Origin: Blastomyces gilchristii SLH14081
Taxonomy: Eukaryota > Ascomycota > Eurotiomycetes > Onygenales > Ajellomycetaceae
Assembly (NCBI RefSeq): GCF_000003855.2
Contig: NW_003101638.1
Location: 3,458-67,457, forward strand
DNA length: 64,000 nucleotides
Direction: 5' to 3'
How positions within the stretch are numbered: position 1 is the first letter of the stretch; every line of letters starts with the position of its first letter. A model generated the notes under the pieces. It was not told where the DNA came from, searched no databases, and saw only the letters and a program-made list of their open reading frames with translations. Of this stretch, positions 37,688-51,609 are shown in pieces. The translations under genes and the position numbers were made by a program.

Positions 37688-38192
37688 TAGACTGACCGTG
37701 TGACCGTGTCTGGAACCAGGACCAGATTTTTTGATAGTCTCATTATCAATTCAACTGATTCCATTACACAGTTTTAACATTAGATAGTAGTTTTATACAG
37801 TCTCAGTGAGACTTACTGTCTACTCTTATTACATTTTTCAAATAAGATCATGATTTTCACTTCTTAATTTAAATTATTTTTATTTCTTTAAATGACTTTA
37901 AATCTCATTTGAGTGTTATCAAAAAGTGTTACTTTTTAAAAAATTAAAAATAGTTTAAAAAAACCTTAAAATGTCTAAAAATAGTAACTTTATGCTAAGA
38001 ATGAAACTAAATGAGATTAAATAAGATCACTTTCTCATTTTTTTCAAGTCATGATTTCATTTTAAGATCTGATATATAGTCACTTTGCATGTTTTTTTAA
38101 TGACTAGTCGCAGCGGGATTCACGGCAAGAAATGTATGAGACCAGATTCAATTGAATCAAATGTGAAATTCATGGTCCCGGCGGCCAGTCTA
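37688..38192. mobile_element. MITE-b, 505-bp hAT-type MITE
   Basis: Intact from TAGACTGACCGTGTGACC to GGCGGCCAGTCTA, with the perfect 8-bp TSD tatataac (37680-37687 and 38193-38200). It is inserted in H1 and in opposite orientation to MITE-a. Both ends keep G/C-rich bases while its middle is AT-rich. No coding frame. Confidence 0.95.
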
Positions 38193-38794
38193 TATATAAC
38201 TCACACAGCTTCTTAATTCAGTACACACTGTGTGTATACAGCTCTGTGTGCTAAAACTGTGTTAATTATTATAATCTAGTATAATACTCACTTTTTACAG
38301 ACTATATTTCATTTGAGAAAGACAAAGAGAGTTACAACTGCTGTTTTATTAAGAGAGAAGTAAGTAATTAATATTATGAAAGATAATTTGATTTCTTCTA
38401 TATTTATTAAAAATTTAATTAATCTATAGTCTTTAATTTAAGAGTTTCTGAGAGTGTTTTAATAGTTTTCATACCAGCTTAAAATTAGTGATGATTTGAA
38501 GAAGAGAAAAGAGAGAAGAAAGAAATGAGAATAACTTATCTTTATAATATAAAAACAGAGAATTGCTGTAATTATTCTCTTTAATAATAAAGATCTGTTT
38601 TCTGCATGTATTTCTAATACAGATTATATAATAACTGCATATAAAGAATATCAATAGTGTATATATTGAATAAAGATGATATTGCTATATAATACTGTAC
38701 CTGTTTCTATACATATCTGAAAGCGGTTAATATTTTCTTTAAGTCTCTTTATATTTAATATGTTAATAATATATTTCAATATACTCTCTCTTTC

Positions 38795-38915
38795 ATCATT
38801 ATTGCTATTATTATTATTATTACTATTATTATCATTATTACTATTATTATTATCACTATTATTATTATTATCATCATTATTATTATTATTAACATTATTA
38901 TTATCATATTATTAC
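38795..38915. repeat. TTA/TCA trinucleotide tract in H1
   Basis: Counterpart of the H2 tract at 17797-17920, with different unit order. Confidence 0.93.
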
Positions 38916-39419
38916 TAACTATCTCTTCTGTGTTCATCTCTCTTTAATACTTACTGAAATCAATTATATTATCTCTCTTCAAATATTCTGTGATTCTGCA
39001 GACTATCAAGACATGTGAGTACTATTATAGATTGGAGAAAGAGAAGAAAAAGACATTTAAGTGAGAGAAGACAGATTATAAGACATATTATAATATGTTA
39101 AAGAGACTTTATAAGAGAGTAAAATGATAATAATTTTAAGTAATACTTCTGATAAATTTAGACTGAACTAAGTATAGAAATAATACAGATAACACTGTAT
39201 ATAAGAGATTGAAAAAGAAGACAGTGAAGAGTCTTATATAGTAGTAGTAAAATCAGAAGAAGTTCAGAGAATAATTTAAGACTAAGATAAAGAGAGAGAG
39301 AGAGAAAAAGAGTATTACTGTAAATATGTAATAATAGAAGAAAATTAAGAGAGTATTAAAGTGAGAGATAAAGAAGTCAAAACTAATAAGTTTTTTTATT
39401 AAGAGATAACAAATTTTAA

Positions 39420-39785
39420 TAACACTTCTATTCTCTAATTGATTAGCAGAAGCTGATACAGAAGAAGAGAATTAAGATATTATTTAAATGTTAAATACAC
39501 TTCATGATTTAGAATATTAAGAAGACAGCTCTACTCTCTAAGCATGCTAATCTGCTTATCACTGAAGTGAAACCTGAGACAGCAGATCAGAAAATGCAGG
39601 ATTTTGAGATATAGATTAATCTGACTGAAGAGAAGCAGTAGAAAGTCTTCTCTGAGAAGACAGTAAAGAGAGATTTTAAGATGATTATCATCTCAGATGA
39701 GAAGAAGAAGAAGAAGAATGAGAATAAGAAGTGAATTATAAAGAATAATAAGAAGAATAAGAAAGAGAAGAAAGATAATAAGTAT
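39420..39785 (+). pseudogene. Accessory lysine-rich frame of hAT H1
   Basis: Homologue of the frame at 18430-18800. It shares TALLSKHANLLITEVKPETAD and the Lys/Asn/Glu-rich tail, but has more stops (at least five). Reading-frame length is kept between the two copies. Confidence 0.5.
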
Positions 39786-42104
39786 AAAAAGTTTTTTTCT
39801 TTTTTATATTAGTTAGTTATAAGTTTATAACTATTAATAATTGAAATTAATTTTAAGTTTTCAAAAATTATTGTGCAAGTTGTAATCAATGTCAGAAATA
39901 ATATATATATGTATATTTAACTATTATAATTCGCAAATCACTATAATGTATAAGTATCAACATTTTTTCAATATTGATATTTATAATATTAATATATTTT
40001 TAATGATATTATCTGATAATATAATTTAATAACACTTTCTTTCAGAATATTAATATATTTCAAGAAATATAACAGAGATTAATCAAGATTATTTATTTAC
40101 TTTTATATATTAATAATATTCAATCTGAGTTAGTACTAAAATTATAACTAAGCTAAGAAAGAAGATTATTTTCTCTTATAATAATTTTTCCTATATACAT
40201 CAGTGATCAGTTATTGAAAATAAATTATTATCTTTCTTAAATCTTTATTATATCTTCTGAATTCACTTCTTTCACTTTTATTAAAGATTCACAAACTCTT
40301 CAAGAAATCACTATAAATTATAAAGTTTATATTATTTATAATTCAACACAGAATACTCTCTTTCAATTATAATAGATAATTACTTCATTTTTCATATCTG
40401 ATTTCAGATTATAAAATTTATGAAAAACTCAACATAAATACTGAGATAAACTATGAAATAATTATTAACAGATTATATTATAGATTACTGAAGAGTTATC
40501 TCTCTACTATAATCACTGTAACTTCATTCAGAAATATTTATTACAAACTAATTATAACTCTGAAGAAATTTCTCAACATCTGAAGTTATCAGAATGCAGA
40601 TAATAAAAGAAAAATAATCAGAAATTTACTACTGAGTTGATAAGTTACTCTACTAGATAATGATTTTTAATAATACTAACTTTCTAATTTGAAGAAAATT
40701 ATGTGAAAATGATTATATATCAATACTCTGATTTTAAAACTCTCATCTGATAACTTCTGTGAATAATTACCTTATATATATATATCTCTGAATCATTCTC
40801 TTTAATTAATTGAAAAATCTAAATTCTGAACACTTCTTCAAATGCTTAATTCAAATTCTCATATTTCATATTAATTCTGTCTTCAGTTCAATCTTGAGAT
40901 ATATCACAAAGCAAATATATAATATCTACAATCAGAGTTAAAGAATCATGGAAGAGTGTCTCTCACAGTGAATGTATAAACTAGTACAAACAATCTTACA
41001 TTTATAAGAGTTATATATTATTACATTGATAAGAACTGAACTTATTAAGAGATATTAATTAAATTTAAATCAGTGATTAGTAGTTATACAGAGAATTATA
41101 TAACAGAGATATTAATAACTATGATTAAAAATAACTATTAAGATATTAGTCTCAGTCTTCTTACAATTACAACTGACAATGTGAGAGAAAAGAATCAAGA
41201 TATAAATTAAATCTGAGATTTGATATCATATCTGACTCCGATAGTGTAGTAAGTGATATTATAGATAAAGAGAATGAGTTTGATACTATTCAACTCATAA
41301 ATATCTATAATGAAAAGTCATTGAAAGAAAACAACAATACCTGGACAATTGACAGAGGATTTTTGAATATAACCTTCTTAAAAAGCTCTATAATTGTAGA
41401 AGACTTCAATACACATCATTTCTGATGAAATTCAGAATGCAGAACATCAGTAAGAGCAGATAAACTGATTAAATGAACTTTTAAGCATTCAATAGATTTA
41501 GTTAATAAGTCTGATTAACAAACATTCTTTAGAAAAGACATGAAACAGAAATCTATTATAGATCTAACTTTCATATCACAAAATCTAATTAAAAAAAAAC
41601 TTATAAACTAGTTTATTGAGTTGAATGAGCTCTCAGAATCAGATCATGAGACTATTCAATTTAGTATTGAAATGAGTGAAAAATAAATGAGTGAAAGTTC
41701 TCTTCTCTCTAATCAGTATAACTTTGAAAAAGCTGATTGAAAAGCAGTTGAAGAAAGTGTAAAACAGCTGAAATCTGAAAAGCAGAGTGAGCTCTATTAA
41801 AATTAGAGTTAAGATATCTTAAATAAAATACTTGAGAATAGAGTAAAGCTGATTACATCTATTCTTCTAACAAGTATTAGAGAAAATATTTCAAAGAAAA
41901 AGTTATCTAAGTATTTCAAACCTTGATGAAATGAGAATATCATCTCTAAAAGAAAACAATTAATCACTGTTAAGAGAGATTAAAAGAATAACTTAATATC
42001 TGATAAAGAGTTCAAAGATATCTGAAATGAATATTTTTAAGATATTAAAAGAGCTAAAACAGACTGCTGAAACAAATTTCTTAAAGAAGTATAAGAAAAA
42101 GAAG

Positions 42105-43174
42105 GCCCGGTGGCGTAGTGGTTAACTACGCTATCATGAAGCCCTAATTAGCGGCCTTCCCCCCGGGGAATGAATGTCAAGAGAGGGCAGATTCAAACCC
42201 TGCAAGAGTCATCTTAATCACAGCTTTCACTGTTAAGTCATAAAACAGTACTGAGAGTCCCTGAGTGCACTATAGTAAATTATTATCAAGCTTAAGATAT
42301 TCATTCTGAGGGTTTCTGAGCACTAATTCTCACTGATCTTAGAATTAACAGTTCTTCAGGCACTTCAAGTTAGATCAGTACTAGAGTGATTAAGGTCTAG
42401 AGTGTCTGCAGAATAGTGAATCATTATTAAGCTTAACTGATCAGGTCTCATTCTTCTCACTCTAGACACTCACTTCTGAGAAATGAGATTTAAAAACTAT
42501 TTAATTAGAACATTCTGAGCCTAGTAAGAACCTAGATGAGATGAGACCTAGGCATTCTTAATAGATGATTAGTGTAAGCAAGACTATGACAGTCAATTGA
42601 TAGGCTGAAATACTGAGATTGACAGCTGGAAGATTAGAGACTTAACTAGAATTGAGTAACTCTGATATTATTCTTAGTAAGAATCTCACTTATGAGTAAG
42701 CTAGTTACAGGAGCTAGCTGGGTGATGACTCTTTAGAAGAAATAATATTCTCTGAAGCAGGTCTGAGAGGACAGAGACAGCAATCAGTTATATAGAGTGT
42801 TAAAATATGTATATAGCTTAAGATATAAACTGCAGAGATCTTGTTCTGTAGCTCTCTTTACTTTATCTTTTTCTTTCAATTTCTTTCTATCTATCTATTT
42901 AATGTGTCTATCTTTAAGACTGTGTTCTCTTTTTCATTGTCATGATATTATTAAATGATTTCAAAGTATCAGAAGATGTTAAAACACTGTAATTTATAAA
43001 CAGTTTTTGTATTCTAAGCTGGAATTTTCTGATTTTGCATATCTGAAATTGATGAATGTATAATAGTTAACTTTACAGATATAGAAAAAACTCTGAGAAC
43101 TAAAAGTTCTCAGATAGATATTATAGTCTCTGACTGTATACATCTATAATTGAAGAATAATAATAATAATAATA
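42105..43174 (+). mobile_element. Long tRNA-headed, LINE-tailed SINE (family B)
   Basis: 1070 bp with the perfect 14-bp TSD ataagaaaaagaag (42091-42104 and 43175-43188). The head has an A box TGGCGTAGTGG (42111-42121) and a B box GATTCAAACCC (42190-42200), with ccccccgggg between them still unmutated. A ~650-bp body without coding frame follows. The last ~320 bases, from about 42855, match the LINE 3' end at 52220-52401 and finish in (TAA)n. It has inserted into the LINE whose tail it shares. The box spacing is wide for a tRNA, so it is not a functional tRNA gene. Confidence 0.9.
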
Positions 43175-45298
43175 ATAAGAAAAAGAAGTTTTTAAAGCTT
43201 TCAACTATATTAAAATAAGAAGAGTAGCAAAGCTTCTAACCTTAGAATATGAATTTCAGAATGAATCATATACAGCAAACTCTTTTGAGAAAAAATGTCA
43301 AGCTTTTATAAGAATTCTCTTTCAAAACTCATTACATTTAGAAGAGGAGAATATGTCATTTCATGAATATATTAATAAAAATAACTGAGAATGATCTGAG
43401 CTTACACATGATGAACTAGAGTCAGCTATATTCTCAAGTTCAATTAAAACTGCTGCAGAGTCTAATTCAATCAATCACTCAATTATTCAAAACACATATT
43501 TCTACTTGAAGAATGAATATTTTGAGCTCTTTTTCAATCTCTTAAAAAATGATTATCATTCTGAATGCTGAAGAGAAGCTACTGAAGTAATCTCTGCAAA
43601 ATCTAATAGAAAAAATTCAATTTCTAAGGTATATAGAGTAATATCTGTGTTGAACTATTTAAGAAAAATTCTAGAAAAGAAAATAACTCCTAGATTATCT
43701 TTTATAAGCTCTATTAGTGATTCTCTTCTATTTAATGAATAAATGAAAGATAGAAAACAATGTTCTGCAATTAACACTGTTCTTTCAGTTGTTCATAACA
43801 TTTAAATAGCAAAGCATGAAGAACTGGTCTCAACTACAGTTTTTATTGATATAAAAAATGTATTTAATTATGTTTCAAAGTCTAAGATGATTCAAACTTT
43901 GAAGATGTTAAAACTGTCACTTTCTCTAATAAAATGAGTTAACTGTTTTATATCTAAAAGAATTATACAACTATTCTTTGATGAAATGAAATAAGATAAA
44001 ACTGAGATAAAAATAGAAGTACTGTAAGAATCTTCAATCTCATCTCTTTTATTTACAACATACACTGCATATCTATTCAAGAATAGAGAGCTGAAAATAG
44101 TGAGATCTTCAACTTATATAGATGATATTAATCTAGTCTACAGTTTAAAGACAATCAAAGAGAATTTAGAAGTGATTGAAAAAGCAGTAAAGAAAATCTT
44201 CATTACAGTACATATCAATCTATTTAATTTAGTAGGAATAAAACTGAGTTAATTTACTTTTTTCCCAGGTTTAATGACAAAAAGCTAAGTCTAACTCTTT
44301 TGAATAAAGAGATTAAACCCAGCTTGAATGTCAAATGACTTGAAGTATGGTTAAACTCTAAGTTGAATTTTAAATGTCATATTCAACAGAGAATCATCAA
44401 GACAGAGAGACTACTGAATAGTATAATCAGATTATTAAATACTGAGAAAGATCTATTCTTTCGGAATATGAGACAATTATTCATAGTCTGTATCATCTCA
44501 GTAGCTGATTATGAAGTTTAAGTTTGATGAAATAATCAAGATAATTTCACTGAACTCTTTCAAAGTCTGTAAAACAGAGCTTTGAGAAGAATTCTAAGAG
44601 CATTCAAATCAACTTCTATTAAAGCAATGAAAATTGAAGCTTGAATTTCATCTCCTGCTATTCAATTTGAAAATGCCTGCATGAACTATGCTCTGAGAGT
44701 CATGAAGATAAGATCAAATCATATAATCAGAGAAAGAGTCTCTTCTTTATTTTCATCAATTAACTCAGGAAATGAACTGAATTGGAATAGATTTCTTGAT
44801 TGAAATGAGAATAGTGCTTCAAAGAAAATGCTCTCTCAACTGTATAGACTATATTCACTGATTAAAAATCAATTTTCTTTATTAAATGTTGAGAAAATTG
44901 ATCATGAGAAGATATCTCTCTGAAGAGAAAAGCTGAAATCTCTCATAGACTTATTAATAAGTGAACTATTTAAAGAGAGAGAATATGAACAGTATTTGAA
45001 GAAGATCTCTACAATCAATATAAAAGACTCTATTCTGATTTACTCAGATGACTCAAAAAATAAGAGTTTGAACAGATTAGATACAGATATTGCTTATACA
45101 GAAGAAAATATCAATTTCATCTCAGATTTCTGAAATTTAAGCTGTGAATCTGAAGTCTTTGATGCTGAACTATTTACAATAGTAAAAGCTTTCAAACATG
45201 TTAAGATAAAATCTTATAAAAGAGGAAATAACTTGAAAGAGGTATGAATATTCTCTGATAGTCAAGCTGCTTTCAAAAGACTTAAAAATAGTCAGATT

Positions 45299-45804
45299 TA
45301 GACTGGCCGCTGAGATCATGAATTTCGTATTTGATTCTATTTAATCTGATCTCATACATTTCTTAGTGTGAATCCTGCTGGGACTAATTATTAAAGAAAT
45401 ATGCAAAGTGACTATATATCAGATCTTAAAATAGAATCATAACTTAGAAAAAATAAGAAAGTGATCTTATTTGATCTCATTTAGTTTTATTCTTAGCATA
45501 AAGTTACTATTTTTAGACATTTTAAGGTTTTCTTTAGACTATTTTTAATTTTTTAAAAAGTAATGCTTTTTGATAATGCTCAAATGAGATTTAAAGTCAT
45601 TTAAAGCAATAAAAATAATTTAAATTGAGAAGTGGAAATCATGGTCTCATTTGAAAAACGTGACAAGAGTAGACAGTAAGTTTCACTGAGACAGTATGAG
45701 ACTACTATCTAATGTTAAAACTGTGTAATGAGATCAGTCAAATTGATAATTAGATCATCAAATATTCTGGTCCTGATCTCAGACACAGTCACACGGTCAG
45801 TCTA
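45299..45804. mobile_element. MITE-c, intact 506-bp hAT-type MITE
   Basis: TAGACTGGCCGCTG at the start and CGGTCAGTCTA at the end, with a perfect 8-bp TSD gtcagatt (45291-45298 and 45805-45812). It is inserted in the RNase H region of the LINE and gives the reference length for the family. Confidence 0.96.
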
Positions 45805-46203
45805 GTCAGATTTATAATGATCAAATGAATCTTGAACTGATTTTAAATTCTGTTATAAAGATTCAAAAGAGAAGAATATTAAAACTGGTAATTCATCTGC
45901 ACTGAGTTCCTGCTCATATGAATATTCATAGCAATGAGTTGACTGATTCAGTGTCAAAAAAGAGTTCAGAATTAAGCAGATCTATTCAAAAAGCAGTGTT
46001 CTGATCTTTTATAAAGAGAAAGATAAAAGAATCTTGTTTAACCAAGTGAAAAGAAAGCTGGCAGAAACAAAAGAAGAGTATACATTATTCAAGATTTAAG
46101 ACAAAACCGAAGTGAAAATCTTGTTTAATTAAATGTAAAAAGAAAATATCCTCATCTATAATTCAGCTGAAACTAGAATATGATTATTTTAAATCTTATA
46201 TAC

Positions 46204-46484
46204 TGTAAGAGGCGTACGCCGAATAGATCAGTATGATATTTATAGGTCTTATATAACAAAGTGGAAAACATTAGAGAAGAAAAGAAAGAGAAAGTGTGAG
46301 AATTGATGATCAGAGTGAATATTTATACGCATATGTAGTGATATACACGGTGGAACTTCGAGGCGGAAGAATAGAGGTTTTTGTACATAGTGAAGGTTCA
46401 GAGTGAAAGAATAGAAATTTCATAGATTTTCAGCTGAGAATTGATGAAATAGTCTATATAATTGATCAGGCACAGCTCATCACA
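46204..46484 (-). repeat. G3 3' LTR
   Basis: 281 bp, TGTAAGAGGCGTACGCC to CTCATCACA in plus reading. The palindrome ggcgtacgcc at about 46211-46220 is intact. Confidence 0.93.
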
Positions 46485-46499
46485 TTAGTCTCTTCTCTC

Positions 46500-49400
46500 T
46501 TTCTTAATTGTATATAGCTCTCATCGGTCAAGAGCTGTGATCTCAGATAATATGAAACTCAGAGTGCAGGTCAGATGATTGTAGCTGACTCATTTCATAA
46601 GATATTATCAGTTATAACTGTGAGATCTCTTATCAAGAATATCTTCAATCTCTCATTCAAGTGTGTTATCTTCTTCTATGATCTCTGATAGCTGTCAGTC
46701 ATAAGTCAGTTGAGAAGAGAACAGATCAGTGATAGCACAGCAGAGTAAGCTTATATAAAAGATATTATGAATCTCTGATGATGTGTCAAGATAGTAGTTA
46801 TGACTGTCTAGAACTTCTATCACTTTATATTTTATATGATGATAATTCAGTGTGTGAGATGAGTGTGTGATCTGTATATTCTTAAGATTCAATCATATCA
46901 GATCTTCTATCTTATATTGCTCAGTGAGGTCTTAGTGCATATTGATTTAATCTTCTTAATTCTGTTTAGTGCTTGCTATAAAGGCTTCTGCTCAATCACA
47001 GACATCTCAGAGTTTTATTACTATATTGTCAGTGATCTGAATCAGACTGTAGAGATTTGATATGAAATATATAATCTCTAAAAGATTCAGTACTTTCATA
47101 TAATATCTGTATGTGAGAAAGAACAGGCTTTTATCTATTGAAACAGTATCTCAGTCATTAATAGTGACTTCAGTGTATAGAAGAAGATCATATCAATTAT
47201 CTCATAAGTGATTATAGAACTTATAAAGATAATTCTTTACAGTCTGAATTATTCATTCTGATGCATCATCAGTCTCAGAGTGATAGACAGTTGATAAATA
47301 GTGTATAATCTTGAGAACTTGACAGATTCTTGTTCAGAGAGTGCTTATGAATTGACAGCTCTGATCTGATACTATAGATCTCAGCAATTCATGCATCTAA
47401 TAGAATGAGCTTTTTAGAAAAGCTTTAGTAACTTGTTCAGTATTCATTCTATCACAGAGTTTTAATATTACACTCTTACTCAATCAGTTCACAATGATCA
47501 GAACATTTCTATAATTCTTACTCTCAGAGAGATTAACAGTGCAGTCAATTATTACATCTTATCAGATTCTATCAGAGATATTGAGCAGTTTCAGCAGGTC
47601 TTTTCTACAGTTCTTTCATAAGATGATGAAGAAACAATAGTTACAGTTTCAGATGAAATGTCTGATACTGTTTGATATCTCAGGTCAGTAGAACTCTTGA
47701 GATATCATTTAATACAGTTATTTATAACCTGAATAACTAGTTATACAAGAGTCATGCATCTCTTGCATTATCCAGATGCATAAGAGTTTGAAGTGAGAAA
47801 CTCAGTGTCATTCACAGAATCATAGAGTGTTATTATCATTGATTGAACATTCTGAGATGTCAATTCTTATATATAGTTCTGGAGAAAATCAAGGTGCTAC
47901 TTATTATACTGCTTCAATGAGTGCTTGAAGAAGTTCATCAGTTCAAGCTGCTGTATATCATAGTTTATCTAATATAGCTTCAGAAGGAGTTCAGATATCA
48001 GTGACAGTTCTAATTGAAGAAGTATATATAGTGTTATAAGCTGTTTCATATTGATCAACTAGTATCTTCAGATTCAAGAGTCAGTGCTCTTAATTCATTC
48101 AGTGAGTATCTGTTACATTGAATGATATATCTTACTCTCATTATGAGAGAGCATCTGTCATTGAGTTCTAGCTGCCAGAATAATAGTGTATTATAAAATG
48201 AAAACAGCTTAAGAACTCAGATTATTATATCTGTCATTCAGTGAGTTTACAGATAGTTGTTCAGTGCTTGAGATTCTTATAATCTGTGATTATCTCAAAA
48301 TCAGAGACACTTCAGAGTTCAGAGTCTTATTCTTCTAGACAATGTATAATTATAAGAAGTTTCTTATTATAAATCTCATAGTTGCATTCAGTGAGACTCA
48401 GTTTCTTAGACATGAAGACACATGATTATAAGACATCTTTATTATCATATTACAATATAGCTTCTTCTGTGACATAGTCAGAGAAATCAGCTTCAACAAC
48501 TATCTTGTAATCAGAATTGAATATTATCAGTAGAGAGATATTAATGAATATCTTCTTTATTCATATAAATGAAGCTTCAGTATCTGCTGATCATTGAAAT
48601 ACTGAGTCTTTCTTAGTAAGTTCTGTGAGTAATCTTGTGATATCTGAGAAGTTTTGTATAAATTATCAATAGAAGTTAGTGAATTCAATGAAGCTTCATA
48701 CATCTTTCACAGTATATGAAGTCTTTCACTTGAGAATAGCAGAGACTTTCTCAGAATTCATTCAAATTCTCTTATCAGCTTCTATGATAAAGTCTAGGTA
48801 TTTTATACTCTTGACTTCAAAATCACACTTATCAATATCTATTGATAGTTCTATCTCTTGTAATTATTATAATATCTTTTACACATATTCTTAATATTCT
48901 TTTCTGAATCTGTCAGTGAAAATGAGAATGTCATTTAGATATGCAGATGCAAACTTATTAAGGAAATCTCAAAGTGTTCAGTTGATATACTTCTGAAATG
49001 TACTGAGAGCATTAGCTAGTTTAAAGAGTGTAACTTCTCATTCAAAGAGACTGTAATATGTTCAGAATGCTGTAAGCTAGTTATCTTCTTCAGTGATATA
49101 AATCTTATGAAATAAAGTGATAACATCTAGCTTTGTAAATCATTGAGCTCATCTGATATATACTAGAATTTCATTAATAAGAGATAAGAAATAACAATCT
49201 TTCTTTATCAATCTGTTCAGATCTTAATAGTTCACACAGAACTGAAGTTCTTTATCTGACTTCTTTGTAAAGAGAATAGAAGCTGCAGTGAAAGAGTTAC
49301 TAACATGTATAAATCTCTTATTCAACAGATCATTGAGTGTCTTCTGAAAAAGAAGAAGTTCATCTCAAGATATATTATAAAGAGAGCTTCACAGAGATTC

Positions 49401-51600
49401 AGAGTTCTTATCATTCTTCTTTTCTAACTTGATACTGTGATTCACTTCTAAGTCTTGTAAAGAAGATATATTCATAATATTATCTTATTAAAAGATATCT
49501 AGATATTTATGATATTATTAAGAGAGTTTTGTGTGAGAATCTGTTATTATAGTATAGAATAACTTTGCTAGAGCTTTCTTAATATCAGTCAGACTGATGA
49601 AATAGATTCATACATAATTCTGCTATCAGTGACTTTGTCAGTGACTCTGTCAGTAGTTTTGATAATGACTTCTTTTTCAGAGCATTTTATAAGTGTTGAC
49701 AGAGATCTGTGTAAGATTCATAGTCTTGTGAATATTATCTTCATGAATTCTATTATTGTTAAAGAATATTAAGCTTCTGTTTTAAGCATTTAATACAATG
49801 CCTTATTCAGATAGTCAGACAAGTTCTAGCATGAGATCATAGTTAAGATTATTAACTTCATATGCATAGAGATCTTCATATTGATATTCTCTGACATCTA
49901 TGTTTAGTTTCATTATATAACAAGTATGAATGTCTTTTGAACTATTAAATTCTGCAAGAAGTCAAGATCTTGATAAGAGAATACACTAGAGGTTATAACA
50001 TCTTACAATTGAAGATTTAATCATTATATAATAATATAGACTGCTGTCTATCATAGCTTTTATATTATACATATTATTCATCACAGTAGATATAAGAATC
50101 ACATTCATTGTCATTTTCTCTTCAAATTATCATTATCTGACCTCTTTAAGCCTCTGCTTGTAAATTTGAACAGGAGTGAATCTTTTCCCTGTTTTCATCA
50201 GAACATTCTCATAGTTATCTTTCAAATTCTTCTCTAATATAAAATGATTGATGCAGACAGGCACTGATTCATTCTTTGAGCAAGAAGATATATAGACTGA
50301 TTAACAGTTGAAAGTAATATACTCTGATCAGTTACAGTTGATGTACACTTCTTATTAATATTAATCAGTGACTTCTTCAGAAGTAATTCTAGAGACTCAG
50401 AAGCCTGTTCAGACAGCAGAGACCCTTGCTTATGTATAGATATTTAAGTCTACTCAGTTCATAGTATCTGCATGATTGTTGTTATTTCTCAGCACAGGTA
50501 TATAAGTGACTGAGTTATTTCTCAGTATAAGTATGTGAGTATAATATCTTCTATCACTGTTCTGTATACTCTTGAGCTTGATAAGACAGTCATTCAATGT
50601 CTGAAGCTGTGTGCAGAAGCCTTCATAAGTCAGGTTGTTGTTTACACTTATAACAGTCTGTAAGAGTTCAAAAGTTAATATCTTATTGAGTATACTAATC
50701 TTCATTTAATTCTTTCAAGATTGATTATCTGCTTCTAGAATCTTGATGTCAAAGTCAGGAATGAATGTTGTAAGAGAAGTGTTTCTCTGTTAGACACTCT
50801 GTAATCAATTTAACACTTTCTGTTGCATGACAGTGTCTTGAAACAGAATTTCAAGATATTTGATCATATTGTCAGGTGTTTGCAACACTGATTCACATGC
50901 TTTCATTCCTGACTGAAACTTCTGTTTCACATGATTCTTTAATCATTCATTGATATATCAATCTTGATTGATCAGTGAATCAATGATATCTTCATTCACA
51001 CTCAGTTTCACAAGCATTTTCATCCTTCATAATGAGTAGAGAGTGAGATCAGAAGTATTGAAATATGCAGAAGTATCTAAGCATTCTTTCAGTGCCTTTG
51101 TATTCAATTCTGTAGATGTTGAAATTGCATGAGTTTCTTGTTGAATTAATTGTTGAATTTCCTTGTATTAGCATTGTTGAGTTACATGCATATCAGCTAT
51201 CTATTGCTGTTGTAATTTCAACATTGCTTAGAGTCACTGTGGCACTGCATCTATGCTCACATTCAAGAGTTCTCTCATATTATCAGTAGACATAGCTGTA
51301 TCATTTATTGAATGAGTGTAATTGTATGAATATCTCATATGTCTGTGTCAGAACTCTCAGGTCTTTCACTGATATTATCTTTGTAAGATCTTGTTCTCTT
51401 TGTAAGATCTTGTTCTCTTTGTAAGATCATGTTACAGGGTCAGAGTGACTGGTAAGCAAGCTTCTATCTGAGAACTCAGTGTCTGTTTAACTGTTTAATC
51501 ATTTTTCTATTTCTTACATATTGTTATGTGTTCAGATATCTTCTTGATAAATAATTGTTTCTAATGAGAATAAGCATTTCTAATAAGAAGATGATGAATG
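46500..51600 (-). pseudogene. G3 gag-pol relic
   Basis: On the minus strand: gag with MKISILNKILTFELLQTVIS and FCTQLQTLNDCLIKLKSIQ (50705-50570), homologous to the G4 gag; RT and RNase H at about 49500-48300; integrase at about 47900-46900; and the integrase C-terminal YKVIEVLDSHNYYLDTSS...ISLLCCA at 46830-46740. Stops everywhere. Frames on the plus strand (46863-47060, 48679-48894) are shadows. Confidence 0.88.
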
Positions 51601-51609
51601 TTTTTCAAG

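Noticed and set aside
42105..42205. Possible tRNA gene
   Set aside because: A and B boxes are present, but spacing is too long, no anticodon arm or acceptor stem pairs, and it is the head of a mobile element with TSD.
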